Shown: positions 15,752 to 25,031, counted from the first letter of the stretch. The stretch is DNA of 64,000 bases from Deltaproteobacteria bacterium (GCA_020633415.1 JACKDQ010000002.1:186001-250000); one strand, 5' to 3'. Made by a program: numbers and translations. The notes: generated by a model not told the origin, from the letters alone.

Positions 15752-16992
15752 TCATCCCTTCGATAGATATTCGCCGTGGTCGCGCGGTACAGCTGATCGG
15801 CGGCAAAGCGCAGGCACTCGACGGCGGCGACCCTCTGGAAGTCGCTGAGCGCTTCTCGATCGCCGGACCACTGGCGGTAATCGACCTCGACGCCGCGTTT
15901 GGCGAGGGCGACAACCTGCCGATCATCGAGCAGCTCGTCCGCCGCTATCCCTGTCGCGTTGGTGGCGGCATCCGCTCCAAAGAGCGCGCACTGGAACTGC
16001 TCGACCTCGGGGCGGAGCAGATCATCCTCGGTACAGCTGCCACGCCGGAACTGCTCGGTCAGCTGCCCCGCGATCGACTGATCGCCGCGCTCGACGCGAT
16101 CGATGGCAAAATCGTCGTCGACGGTTGGCGAGAACAGACCGAACAACGCACCGACGCTCGCCTCGTCGAGCTCCGCGACTACGTTTGCGGCTTCCTGCTG
16201 ACCTTTGTCGAGCATGAGGGTCGCATGCAAGGGACTGACCTAGCGCGCGCCAAGACTCTCGTCGACCTCGCACAAAGCGCTAAAGTCACGATCGCCGGCG
16301 GGATTACCACGGCAGAGGAGATCGCTACGCTCGACGCGATGGGCGCCGACGCTCAAGTCGGCATGGCGATCTATCGTGGCACGCTCAAGCTCGGCGACGC
16401 GATTAGCGCCTGCCTGCGCAGCGATCGCCCGGATGGCCTCTGGCCGACGGTCGTTTGCGACGACAATGGGCGCGCGCTCGGGCTGTGCTATTCGAGTGCC
16501 GAGAGTCTGCGCATCGCACTCGATGAGCAACGCGGCGTCTATCACTCACGCCGACGCGGGGTATGGCGCAAGGGCGAAAGTTCCGCTAACCGCCAGCGCC
16601 TACTGCGCGTCGATGTCGACTGCGACCGCGACACGCTGCGCTTTGTTGTCGAGCAGCAAGGCAGTGGCTTTTGTCACCGCGACACGCGCAGCTGCTGGAC
16701 ACGCGAAGACGACGGCTTGGGCGCACTACAGCGCCGGCTGCTTGAACGCAAGCAAAGCGCGCCCGCCGGCTCTTATAGTCGAAAACTACTCGATGATCGC
16801 CAGCTGCTCAGCGCAAAACTGCTGGAGGAAGCCGAAGAACTCGCCCAGGCCGCGACGCGCGACGAGGTGATCTGGGAAGCAGCCGATCTGATTTTCTTCA
16901 CTCAGGTCGCGATGACCAGCGTAGGCGTTACCCTGGCTGACGTCGATCGAGAGCTACAGCGCCGTGCCTTACGCGTACGACGCCGCGACTAG
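15748..16992 (+). CDS. hisA/hisIE: trifunctional HisA-HisI-HisE fusion
   Basis: A 414-residue protein joining three steps. HisA isomerase spans 1 to about 225 (IPSIDIRRGRAV with Asp7, VGGGIRS, LDAIDGKIVVDGW, AGGIT). PRA-cyclohydrolase HisI follows at about 228-325: HSRRRGVWRKGESSANRQR, metal site DVDCDRD, and CHRDTRSCW. PRA-PH pyrophosphohydrolase HisE forms the C-terminus from about 328: SYSRKLLDD, KLLEEAEELAQA, WEAADLIFF. The HisI start is shorter than usual (it lacks the common LMLAYMN segment and has LGLCYSS instead). The fusion removes separate hisI and hisE genes from this operon. The gene ends in TAG, 10 nt before hisD. Confidence 0.92.
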   Translation: MIIPSIDIRRGRAVQLIGGKAQALDGGDPLEVAERFSIAGPLAVIDLDAAFGEGDNLPIIEQLVRRYPCRVGGGIRSKERALELLDLGAEQIILGTAATPELLGQLPRDRLIAALDAIDGKIVVDGWREQTEQRTDARLVELRDYVCGFLLTFVEHEGRMQGTDLARAKTLVDLAQSAKVTIAGGITTAEEIATLDAMGADAQVGMAIYRGTLKLGDAISACLRSDRPDGLWPTVVCDDNGRALGLCYSSAESLRIALDEQRGVYHSRRRGVWRKGESSANRQRLLRVDVDCDRDTLRFVVEQQGSGFCHRDTRSCWTREDDGLGALQRRLLERKQSAPAGSYSRKLLDDRQLLSAKLLEEAEELAQAATRDEVIWEAADLIFFTQVAMTSVGVTLADVDRELQRRALRVRRRD

Positions 16993-17002
16993 GAGCACGT
17001 CG

Positions 17003-18283
17003 ATGAGCACCGCAACGCGCTTTTCTCTGCGCCGACTAACCCCGGAGGATGCGCTCGCCGCTTCGGTCGTTCGGGACCGCGAGACTGCGCAAATCGTTGA
17101 GCGGATTATCGCTGAGGTCCGTCGCGAAGGCCGCGCTGCGCTCGAACGCTGGGCGCGCGACTTGGGCGACTGGTCGGCTGGCACCCCACTGGTCTTCCAA
17201 CGCGACCAACTCGACGAGGCGCTGCGCAGTTGCCCGCCCGACGCCCGATCATTGCTCGAGCGCTGCGCCGAACGCGTGCGAACGTTCGCTCAGGCACAGC
17301 GCGCGTCGCTCAGTCAACTGCGCCAGCCGATCCCGGGAGGCTTTGCGGGACATCAGGTCGCCGCAGTCCGGGCGGCCGGATGCTACGCCCCCGGTGGCCG
17401 CTTTCCCCTGCCGTCGAGCGTGCTGATGACCGTCGTCACCGCGCGCGCCGCCGGTGTTGATCGCGTCTGGGCCGCCTCGCCCAAGCCGACGACCATCACC
17501 TTGGCCGCAGCAGCGATCGGCGGCGCCGACGGCCTGCTCGCCGCGGGCGGCGCACAGGCGATCGCCGCACTTGCCTTCGGCGTCGATCCACTACCCCGTT
17601 GCGATGTGATCGTCGGTCCCGGCAATCGCTTCGTTACCGCAGCCAAGCGGGCACTGTTTGGCGAGGTTGGCATCGACATGCTCGCCGGCCCCACCGAACT
17701 GCTGATTATCGCCGATCAGTCGGCAGATCCCGAGCTGGTCGCCGCAGACCTACTCGCTCAAGCAGAACACGACGTCGACGCGCGTCCTTATCTGGCCACT
17801 GATTCGCCAAGTCTACTCGATGCCGTCGAGCGAGCGCTGGCGAGTCAACTGGCAAGCTTGGCGACGACCGAGATCGCCAGCCAATCCTTAGGCGACAACG
17901 GCGGTGTGTTCTTGATCGATTCGCTCGAAGACGCCGCGGCGATCGCCGACCAACTCGCGCCCGAGCATCTCCAGTTGCTCGGACCGCGCGCCGAGCAGCT
18001 AGCAAACGACTGCCACCATTTCGGCGGACTGTTCATTGGCCAAGCCAGCGCCGAGGTGCTTGGCGACTATTGCGCGGGACCGAACCACACGCTGCCGACT
18101 GCCGGGAGCGCGCGGTTTAGCGGTGGCCTATCGGTGTTCGACTTCTGCCGCGTGCGCACCTGGCTGCAGATCACCGATCGCCATGCCGCTCAGCCGCTGC
18201 TCCGCGATGCGGTCGCGCTGGCCGAACTCGAGGGCCTGGTCGGCCACGCCAATGCCGCCCGGCGCAGATTGACCGACGAATAG
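17003..18283 (+). CDS. hisD: histidinol dehydrogenase
   Basis: A 426-residue protein from ATG 17003, preceded by AGGAG at good spacing; the frame extends upstream into hisA/IE but without support. Signatures: VGPGNRFVTAAKR, DMLAGPTELLI, AQAEHD (Gln and His zinc ligands), and GPNHTLPTAGSARF with the C-terminal zinc-binding part. It performs the last two oxidations from histidinol to histidine with NAD. Last gene of the his operon; the next gene begins about 50 nt later and looks unrelated. Confidence 0.95.
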   Translation: MSTATRFSLRRLTPEDALAASVVRDRETAQIVERIIAEVRREGRAALERWARDLGDWSAGTPLVFQRDQLDEALRSCPPDARSLLERCAERVRTFAQAQRASLSQLRQPIPGGFAGHQVAAVRAAGCYAPGGRFPLPSSVLMTVVTARAAGVDRVWAASPKPTTITLAAAAIGGADGLLAAGGAQAIAALAFGVDPLPRCDVIVGPGNRFVTAAKRALFGEVGIDMLAGPTELLIIADQSADPELVAADLLAQAEHDVDARPYLATDSPSLLDAVERALASQLASLATTEIASQSLGDNGGVFLIDSLEDAAAIADQLAPEHLQLLGPRAEQLANDCHHFGGLFIGQASAEVLGDYCAGPNHTLPTAGSARFSGGLSVFDFCRVRTWLQITDRHAAQPLLRDAVALAELEGLVGHANAARRRLTDE

Positions 18284-18334
18284 TGCCGGCGTCGCGGGTG
18301 AGTGTATGATGCACTTTTCAGCGCAGGAGAATTC

Positions 18335-18868
18335 ATGAAGCGCGGGATGCTAACTGTCGCGTTGAGCTTGGCACTGACATCATCCGCCTCGGCGGGCGAC
18401 CCTTGCCCGATCGGCTTCACCGTGATCGACGTCGGTCCGCCCCCCTGGGCAACGGAGACACCTCACGGCCAGGCCAGCCTCGATCGCCTATTGGCACTGG
18501 CCAAGAAAAATCCCTGCACCCAGATTGCCAGCGGCAAGATCAAGAACGGCCAGCTCGTCGTATCCTACGGCACCGTCGAGGACAAAGACGACATCGCGCT
18601 CAGCACAGTTCATCGCGGATTTTTCGGCAAGAACCGCCGCTTTCTCTGCGAGGCGCAAGCCAAGCCGCTCAAGCGCCTCAAACACGCCAACGGTGACGCG
18701 CTGTTGCTCTATCTACGCGGCCAGAAGCGCACGCAGATCGCCCTCGCCGGGTGGAGCGCGATCTGCTTGCGAAACGACACCTTCGACAAGGCGAGCGATA
18801 AGCAGTTACGCCAGATTTGGCACCGTCTCACGCGCGCCTATGTCGCGGACCGCCACGCCAACCCCTGA
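18335..18868 (+). CDS. exported hypothetical protein
   Basis: A 177-residue protein from ATG 18335 with AGGAG 6 nt upstream. The signal peptide spans residues 1-20, cleavage after ASA. The mature part has four Cys (two in the first 30 residues), many Lys and Arg, and a central RGFFGKNRRFLCEA segment. No recognised domain. It may be read through from the his operon but has no visible functional link to it. Confidence 0.65.
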   Translation: MKRGMLTVALSLALTSSASAGDPCPIGFTVIDVGPPPWATETPHGQASLDRLLALAKKNPCTQIASGKIKNGQLVVSYGTVEDKDDIALSTVHRGFFGKNRRFLCEAQAKPLKRLKHANGDALLLYLRGQKRTQIALAGWSAICLRNDTFDKASDKQLRQIWHRLTRAYVADRHANP

Positions 18869-18890
18869 TCGCGTCGTCGACTAGCGTCGA

Positions 18891-19256
18891 CTAGCGACGG
18901 TGGGGAATAACGTGACGAACGCCACCTTGGGGAGCCGGATGATCGCCTTCGTAACGCGGGATCACGTGCACATAGGTATGGGCGACGTTCTGCCCCGCCG
19001 AATCGCCGACATTCATGCCGACGTTGAAGCCATCGGGATTAAACTCGTCGGCCAAACGCCTTTGGATGTCCTGGAGCATCGTGCGCATCTCGCTCCACTC
19101 CGCTTCGGTGTACTCGAACGGACTCTCCAGGTGGCGCTTCGGAATGATCAGCGTGTGCCCCTCGTTGACGGGGTGATGGTCGCGCACGGCGACCAACGTC
19201 TCGCCCTGGGCAACGATGCGCTCGGCTGGTAGCTCGCAAAACGGACAATTTGCCAT
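18891..19256 (-). CDS. HIT-family nucleotide hydrolase/transferase
   Basis: A 121-residue protein from ATG 19256, preceded by GAGGGAG. It begins MANCPFCELP (CPFC zinc pair), contains NEGHTLIIPKRH and ends with AHTYVHVIPRYEGDHP. The HIT signature HxHxHxx is altered: the middle position is Tyr, while the outer His and the nucleophilic His are kept. The family cleaves AMP or ADP from nucleotide conjugates. Converges with the exported-protein gene at 18868. Confidence 0.9.
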   Translation of the reverse strand: MANCPFCELPAERIVAQGETLVAVRDHHPVNEGHTLIIPKRHLESPFEYTEAEWSEMRTMLQDIQRRLADEFNPDGFNVGMNVGDSAGQNVAHTYVHVIPRYEGDHPAPQGGVRHVIPHRR

Positions 19257-19368
19257 CGGTCTCCCTCGGTAGACCTGTGTTCTAGTCCCGCCGCGCCGCC
19301 CTGTCAAACAGAGTCCTTCGCAGCGCGAACTAGGCTCGATGTTTAGCCAAAATGGCGGCGGTTCGACC

Positions 19369-20319
19369 TTAGCGCGCGGTGCGCCCGGCGTTGCGCCGCA
19401 CCCAACGTCCGACCCGCCAGGCGTTGCCCCACAACCGGAGGCGCTGCAACGGCGAGAGGATCCGCTGGCGATCAGCCAGGCTCGACAAGCCTTGGCGGGC
19501 CAACATCTGCGCGACCAGCGCGGTCAAGCGTAGCTCTGCCGCCAAACGATGATCGCCGGCAAAGTTCGCCGCTTGTCCGATCTCGCGCATGAACCGCTGG
19601 GGTGCGAGATCAACGATGCACGCGCCGAGACTCTTCGGCTCGCGCGAGAGCGCGTTGATCTCATTGGCCAAGCCGCAAACCGCGCGCTTGGCCTTGCGAT
19701 AGGATCCGACATACCAGCTGGCCTTGTCGGCGTACTCCGAGAGGATCGCGCCCTCGACCAGCGCAAACGCGCGCTGACGATCGCCCTTAATTTCGCTCAA
19801 TCGTCGAGCAAACGCTTCGACAGCACGCCCTTCGTAGGGAAAGTCGGTGCGCTGAATCATCGCCAGCGCCTGGCGATATTGGAGCTCGCTCCAGCCGAAA
19901 CGCGTCTTCAAAATCGAAACGGTTCCCCCGCCGACGAGCGATCGAACGCCGTTCCAGTCGCCTTCGAGCAGCTTTAGTGTCTCGGCAACCTGCGGCGGCG
20001 TACCGACAGTGCGCGAGGGGTCCCAATCGTGCAACATCGCCACTTGGGCGACAAACAACGCATCGGCGTCGGAAAGCCCACGGCGCTTGGCCAGAGCAAA
20101 CGCCAACTCCGTGACACGCTGAGAATGTTCGACATCGTGATAGAGCAGCGCTTGTAGGCGTTCGAGCTGGGGATGGGCTCGCCGATAGTCGCCCGCGGAG
20201 ATCAAACGATTGAGCTGCGACCAGAGCACGGGTGAGGCCATCGCGGACCTAGACGGCATACACACCGCCAGCGCCAAGCTCAACGTCAGCCAGCTGAAAA
20301 TGGAGGTGCGACGCATCAT
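19369..20319 (-). CDS. exported protein with HD domain
   Basis: A 316-residue protein. The first 28 residues look like a signal peptide (SWLTLSLALAVC, cleavage around AMA). An HD metal-dependent phosphohydrolase pattern follows: HDVEHSQRVTELAF, then MLHDWDPS (the HD pair), and later EYADK supplying an Asp. HD enzymes normally act on cytoplasmic nucleotides, so export would be unusual; the N-terminus could also be a membrane anchor. The C-terminus is Arg-rich. It lies alone, divergent from the outer-membrane protein gene. Confidence 0.65.
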   Translation of the reverse strand: MMRRTSIFSWLTLSLALAVCMPSRSAMASPVLWSQLNRLISAGDYRRAHPQLERLQALLYHDVEHSQRVTELAFALAKRRGLSDADALFVAQVAMLHDWDPSRTVGTPPQVAETLKLLEGDWNGVRSLVGGGTVSILKTRFGWSELQYRQALAMIQRTDFPYEGRAVEAFARRLSEIKGDRQRAFALVEGAILSEYADKASWYVGSYRKAKRAVCGLANEINALSREPKSLGACIVDLAPQRFMREIGQAANFAGDHRLAAELRLTALVAQMLARQGLSSLADRQRILSPLQRLRLWGNAWRVGRWVRRNAGRTAR

Positions 20320-20506
20320 CTGCCATCGCTTTATGCAAGAGTGCGTCCACCCTTCCGCAGCTGGAATACCGCGTCATTTGACGACTCCAAGCGGCGCACA
20401 GGTCGGAGGCGCCAGCCGATGGCCACGGCTGGACGCTATCTCCCGCACTGCGCGACGGCCTTGGTCGGACAGCACAGCTGTGGCAAAGTTCGGGCGGGAG
20501 AAACCT

Positions 20507-21370
20507 ATGCCGCGCCGCTGGTTATTCGTCACCCTCTGCGTATTCCTTCCCCTTTCCGCCTTTGGGGCCGGCTGGGTCCAACCCAGCGGTGCTTGCTACG
20601 TAAAGCTATGGGATCGCAGCTTGTTTGGCAAAAAAGCCTATACCGCCGAGGGGCTGCACGACGCCCAGCAGGTCAACAGCTACCAGGACCATCTGGTCAA
20701 CATTTATGGTGAATGCGGCGTTTCACCGACCCTGACGGCGACGGTCGGCCTGGCCCCGATCGGCTACGCCAAGGCGGGCAGCGAGAGCACCAGCTACGTC
20801 GGACCGCTGTCCGCCGGTCTCAGGCTGGGTCTCAAACGGGAGGGCCGCCTCCGGCTGGCGATCAGCGCTAGCTATAGCTTCGCCCCGCCGGTCGGTGACC
20901 GCGTTCTCGACGTCTCCCCGATCATCGGCGCCAATGGCAACAGTAGCCAGGCGATCTACCAACCAACGGTGGAAAACCACGCCGGGCAGCTGCAATTCGA
21001 ATTGGGTCTGGCCTTCGGCAACGAGCGCTTTCCAAGCTTCTTTTCGGCCAGCATCGGACCGCGTTTCAACAGCGCATCGACCGTCGATCATGCCTTGGTC
21101 GGTGTACTGCAAGTCGGCACCACCTTCTGGCGCCGGCTCTCAACGATCATCAACGTCAGCGTTTACGAACCGTTCTTCCAGCCGGTCACGGTGAGCAACA
21201 CCTCGGGCGCCGGGCAGACCCGTTACATGGGCATGGGGATGACAGTCAGCTACTGGCTGATCGACGCGCTGGCGATCCTGGCGAACTTCGAAGGCGTATT
21301 TTACGCCGAGTCGAATGCGGCAACGCCATCGCTCTCATTTGGACTGGAGAGCAAGTTCCAGCTGTTCTGA
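20507..21370 (+). CDS. outer-membrane beta-barrel protein
   Basis: A 287-residue protein from ATG 20507, with GGGAG 8 nt upstream. Signal peptide residues 1-21 (cleaved after FGA). The mature part alternates short amphipathic strands and turns (LTATVGLAPIGYA, LRLAISASYSF, INVSVYEPFF, MTVSYWLIDALAIL) and ends in aromatic Phe (KFQLF), the usual barrel-assembly signal. It resembles the transporter-like barrel family often annotated near aromatic degradation genes, but nothing here fixes a substrate. Confidence 0.75.
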   Translation: MPRRWLFVTLCVFLPLSAFGAGWVQPSGACYVKLWDRSLFGKKAYTAEGLHDAQQVNSYQDHLVNIYGECGVSPTLTATVGLAPIGYAKAGSESTSYVGPLSAGLRLGLKREGRLRLAISASYSFAPPVGDRVLDVSPIIGANGNSSQAIYQPTVENHAGQLQFELGLAFGNERFPSFFSASIGPRFNSASTVDHALVGVLQVGTTFWRRLSTIINVSVYEPFFQPVTVSNTSGAGQTRYMGMGMTVSYWLIDALAILANFEGVFYAESNAATPSLSFGLESKFQLF

Positions 21371-21421
21371 ACGCCACGATAGTGGATCCGAGCACTGTCG
21401 GTCTGATACGGTTCCAGGTAA

Positions 21422-22180
21422 ATGAAAAAGCGAGTGCTCATTGTCGACGACGATCCCTGGATCCGCCGCATGGTTGGGTCGCTGCTCGGTCGCCGTGGCC
21501 ACGAGGTGCAAGAAGCCACCAATGGTGAACACGCACTGCAGGTGGCACCGTCGTTTGACCCACACCTGGTGATCACCGACGTGATGATGGACAGCATGGA
21601 TGGCTGGACACTGGTGCGCAGTCTGCGTAGCCGACCACAGTTCAACCTCGTCCCGGTTATCTTTCTCACCGCACTCAACAGCGAAGACGATCGTATCCTC
21701 GGTTTCCGACTTGGCGCCGATGATTACCTCGCCAAGCCATTTCGTTTCGAAGAGCTAGATTTGCGCGTCGCCAAGGTGTTGCGCAATGTCGACCGGCTGC
21801 GCGGCGCACTCAACGCCGACCTCGCCGCCCCGGTCCAAGCCGACGGCCCTACGCTAACCGGCGACCTGGCGCGTCTCGGCGTGAGCACCGTGCTGACCTT
21901 GCTGGAGATGGAGCGCAAGTCCGGCATCCTGGTGATCAATCACCGTCCGACGGGACGCGTCTTCTTCCGCAACGGACGAGCGGTATCGGCGTTGGTCGAA
22001 ACGCCCGAGGGGCCACGCGACGCCGAAGCGATCTACGCGATGTTGACCTGGACCAGCGGCAGCTTCAGTTTCAACCAGCTCGACGTCGAGATGGCCGATT
22101 CGATCGATCAAAGCACCACCCATCTACTGATGGAAGGCGCGCGACGAATCGACGAAGGTGGGAAACCGCCGACCCATTGA
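21422..22180 (+). CDS. response regulator with C-terminal DUF4388 (PATAN) domain
   Basis: A 252-residue protein. Receiver domain 1-120: acidic triad Asp9-Asp11, phosphorylation site Asp53 (VITDVMMD), Thr83 and Lys105 (LAKPF). Residues about 143-240 are a DUF4388/PATAN module (LTGDLARLGVSTVLTLLE, then SGILVIN, GRVFFRNGRAV and FSFNQ). No DNA-binding domain, so output is probably by protein contact. Such proteins are common in myxobacterial motility and development pathways. It converges on the FHA/ATPase gene, a possible partner. Confidence 0.88.
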   Translation: MKKRVLIVDDDPWIRRMVGSLLGRRGHEVQEATNGEHALQVAPSFDPHLVITDVMMDSMDGWTLVRSLRSRPQFNLVPVIFLTALNSEDDRILGFRLGADDYLAKPFRFEELDLRVAKVLRNVDRLRGALNADLAAPVQADGPTLTGDLARLGVSTVLTLLEMERKSGILVINHRPTGRVFFRNGRAVSALVETPEGPRDAEAIYAMLTWTSGSFSFNQLDVEMADSIDQSTTHLLMEGARRIDEGGKPPTH

Positions 22181-22301
22181 CGATCAGAGCGCCCAGCTCT
22201 CAGAGCGCCAGATCGCACAAAATCCACGAAGGCTAACCCAGAAGCGGCGAAGGTGCACAGCGCGGCTAAGCAACCGCGGAGAAGAAACCTCCGCCGACCA
22301 G

Positions 22302-23444
22302 CTAGTGACCGCGCAAGCGGATCACCGCCATCGTTCCACCTTCTGGCAGTTTGCGCAGCGTTAGCCGTGATCCCAGCATGTCCAGCGCCTGCTTGGCCTC
22401 GAACAAGCCGAGCCCGACCGCAGCCCGATCGGCGCGCAGCGTGACGAACGGGCGAAACAAGCGCTCGACCGGCTCGGCTAGCAGCCCGGCACCCTGATCA
22501 GTCACGCTGATCGAAACGTCACCGCTCTCGGCGGTGGTCGCTACAACGATCACCTCACCACCAACGGCTGTCACCTCGATGGCGTTCCGCATCAGTTCGC
22601 CTACCGCAGCCTGCAACGTTGGCCCGTCGGAGAGAACCTCGATCTCGCGCGCCACCCGGACCGTCAAGTTCACGCCCCGCTCGCGCACGAGTTGATCGAG
22701 CTCGCTCGTCGCACGATAGACGACTTCGGCCAGATTGGTACGCATCAGCTTCGGCTTGTCGAGCTGAGCATAGCGGACGAGTTCACGAAGCTCATTGGCC
22801 ACCGCCCGCAGCTCGACCGCCGCACCATCACCGCGGCCAACTGCATCGATCAGCCGTTGAACGAGCGGCGGCAACTGCGTCGCGCACTGAGCCCCGACAG
22901 CTGCCAACTTGCGCACCCGCGCCAACTGATCGGCTAACCGATCGACGAGCTCTTCATGGGGGCCGCTGTCCGGCGTTCCCGTCGACGTCCTCGCGGCATG
23001 TGGCGCATCGAACTCTACGCCTAGATCCGTATCGTGGTCGGAATCGTCGCCGCCCTTTTGATAATCGTTCGGCAGCGGTTCGACGATGCTGACGGTGTGC
23101 TCGGCACCAAGCGGAGGCTGGGGAGCAGGCTGAGCGACCGCGTTGTCGGTCGCCTCCAAGCGCAGGACCTGACTGAGACCAAAGACGATGATATCGCCGG
23201 CCTTGAGCGTCACGGTATCAACGCGCTTGGAGTTGACGAACGTCCCATGCTTGCTGCCCAGGTCTTCGAGATAAACCAGATTCCCGCGGCGCCACACCGC
23301 ACCGTGCTCACGAGAGACCGTGGGTTCGAGTAGCGCGATTTCGGCCTTTTCGGAACGGCCGATCAATTGCCGACGATCAGTAACCGGGTAGCGGGGCGCC
23401 CCCGGACCACCAAGCACGGGCGTGAGGTAATAAAAACGCGCCAC
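22302..23444 (-). CDS. FHA domain plus histidine-kinase-type ATPase, phosphoacceptor His apparently missing
   Basis: A 380-residue protein. The FHA domain covers about 20-100 (IGRSEKAEI, SREH, LGSKHGTFVNSKRV). A helical dimerisation-like stretch follows from about 190: KLAAVGAQCATQLPPLVQRL, where a HisKA box would have AHE or AHD. It has Pro at the aligned acceptor position and no His nearby. The HATPase domain is intact: ELMRNAIEV (N box), VTDQGAGLL (G1) and VGLGLFEAKQALDMLG (G2). FHA domains read phosphothreonine, so a Ser/Thr kinase may control it. It could be a non-phosphorylating ATPase switch. Confidence 0.8.
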   Translation of the reverse strand: MARFYYLTPVLGGPGAPRYPVTDRRQLIGRSEKAEIALLEPTVSREHGAVWRRGNLVYLEDLGSKHGTFVNSKRVDTVTLKAGDIIVFGLSQVLRLEATDNAVAQPAPQPPLGAEHTVSIVEPLPNDYQKGGDDSDHDTDLGVEFDAPHAARTSTGTPDSGPHEELVDRLADQLARVRKLAAVGAQCATQLPPLVQRLIDAVGRGDGAAVELRAVANELRELVRYAQLDKPKLMRTNLAEVVYRATSELDQLVRERGVNLTVRVAREIEVLSDGPTLQAAVGELMRNAIEVTAVGGEVIVVATTAESGDVSISVTDQGAGLLAEPVERLFRPFVTLRADRAAVGLGLFEAKQALDMLGSRLTLRKLPEGGTMAVIRLRGH

Positions 23445-23597
23445 GACGGAACTTTACTACGGCGACAAAATTGTAACAACCAACAGCACGCGTCGCTAAC
23501 GCAGTCGCGCCGGTCCTTCGGGCGATAGTCGCCGCCCGTCCGTACCCTCCGACGCCGCCGTTGACGGCATGCGTCAAGCCTGCGATCCTGCGTAGCG

Positions 23598-24227
23598 ATG
23601 AGGCGCTGTGCAACATGTGGCGCCGCGGTTGGCGCCGCATCGAAGCAAACCTGCCCAAGCTGCGGGTCGCGCTTGATGCCAGCGCGAGCGTTGCGGCGAG
23701 CTTCTAGCGAACAAACCCGCTGGGAGGAGGACAGCACAACAAATGTCGTTGGACAGCGCGAACAAACGACAACAGCCGCGTTACCGCAGCAAACGTTGAC
23801 CGCTCCATTGAGCGGCGTGGAGACCGCGCCGACGGTCGTCGACCCGCTCGCCCCCCTATCGAACAACGTTGTGCCACCACCGCCTCGCACTCCATCGCCA
23901 ACGATCGCTGGCATCGGCGACACACTCGATGGCACAACCCATCCGATGTCGCGGCTAAGTAGCGACGCGATCGGCCAGGTTTCACCCACGCCGACCGACG
24001 ATGGCGGGCGACAAGCCACCACCCAACGTTACGTCGCTCCGGCGGCCCTGAAAACCAACCGCGCTCCAGCCAGCGCAGCGCCACCGCCGCAAGCTCCGCC
24101 GCACCTCGCCGTCCGTCCCTCACCCGGAACAACACCCAGCAGCCCGAACCGCACCGTCGTGGCTTTGTTGTGGGTTGCGGCGATCGTCGCCAGCGCCGTA
24201 GCGGCGTTGCTGCTCTTTGTGCGCTAG
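23598..24227 (+). CDS. zinc-ribbon protein with disordered linker and C-terminal membrane anchor
   Basis: A 209-residue protein. A zinc ribbon lies at the start (CATCG, then CPSCGSRLMP: Cys4, Cys7, Cys19, Cys22). About 140 residues rich in Thr, Pro and Ala follow, then a single membrane helix at the end (VVALLWVAAIVASAVAALLLF) with a final Arg. Topology suggests a tail-anchored protein facing the cytoplasm. Divergent from the FHA/ATPase gene. The same architecture is found at 32545-33141. Function unknown. Confidence 0.72.
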   Translation: MRRCATCGAAVGAASKQTCPSCGSRLMPARALRRASSEQTRWEEDSTTNVVGQREQTTTAALPQQTLTAPLSGVETAPTVVDPLAPLSNNVVPPPPRTPSPTIAGIGDTLDGTTHPMSRLSSDAIGQVSPTPTDDGGRQATTQRYVAPAALKTNRAPASAAPPPQAPPHLAVRPSPGTTPSSPNRTVVALLWVAAIVASAVAALLLFVR

Positions 24228-24248
24228 CGGTTAGGGCGACAACGCGTA

Positions 24249-25031
24249 CTAGCGCGAAAGTGGCCGCCCTTGAGCATCAAGAACCTCGACCTCAACCGCG
24301 TCTGTGGAGCGACGCCGAGCCGCCCCCGCATCGGCAGGCGGATCGTCGCGCCATTGCGGACCGGCGCTTGACCAGCTGGCACCGGCGAGATTTTGCTCCA
24401 ACGCCTCTTGCATCTGTTGCAGGTGCAACCCAACCAGTTCAGCGCCCGCAAGTACCCACAGCAATAACGCGGCCACGATCAGATAGAAGCGCAGGCTGAG
24501 CAGCCCAGCCAACGCGACCAACAGCGCGACGATGCGCGCAACGCGCACTGCGACAAACGTCGCCCGCTCGCGGCCCAGCTTGAGCGCCAACACCCCGCGT
24601 AGCACCCGCCCGCCGTCCATCGGCAGCGCCGGCAGCAGGTTTATCCCCACGATCAACAGATTGATCAGGCAAAGCTGGTAGACATAGACCGACCCCCACT
24701 TGGCAAATCCACCGAGGGCCGCAGCCAACAACAGGGAAGCCAGCGGTCCAGCCAAAGCGATCAGAATTTCGTCGACGGAGCGCGTCGGCGCCGCCCGCAA
24801 ACGCGCTGTCCCCCCGAAAAAATGCAGCTCGATCACCGCAACCGAAAGGCCGCGCCAACGAGCGATCAGCGCATGACCCAGTTCATGGACCAGCAACGAC
24901 AGCACGACACCGAGTGAAAGCAGCAAGCCGTAGAGTCCACCGCCAAACACCAAAATCAGCAGCAGCAACAGCCAAAACGACGACCGCACGCGCAACGGCA
25001 CACCGAACAGTCGACCGAGAGATAGCGCCAC
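24249..25031 (-). CDS. site-2 type membrane metalloprotease (M50)
   Basis: A 260-residue integral membrane protein. Zinc site HELGHALIARW lies in the second hydrophobic segment; the distal motif is NLLPALPMDGGRVL. About five to six membrane helices are visible, then a hydrophilic C-terminal tail of about 60 residues. Members cleave transmembrane segments of anti-sigma factors or similar substrates. Convergent with the zinc-ribbon tail-anchored protein, which may or may not be a substrate. Confidence 0.9.
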   Translation of the reverse strand: MALSLGRLFGVPLRVRSSFWLLLLLILVFGGGLYGLLLSLGVVLSLLVHELGHALIARWRGLSVAVIELHFFGGTARLRAAPTRSVDEILIALAGPLASLLLAAALGGFAKWGSVYVYQLCLINLLIVGINLLPALPMDGGRVLRGVLALKLGRERATFVAVRVARIVALLVALAGLLSLRFYLIVAALLLWVLAGAELVGLHLQQMQEALEQNLAGASWSSAGPQWRDDPPADAGAARRRSTDAVEVEVLDAQGRPLSR

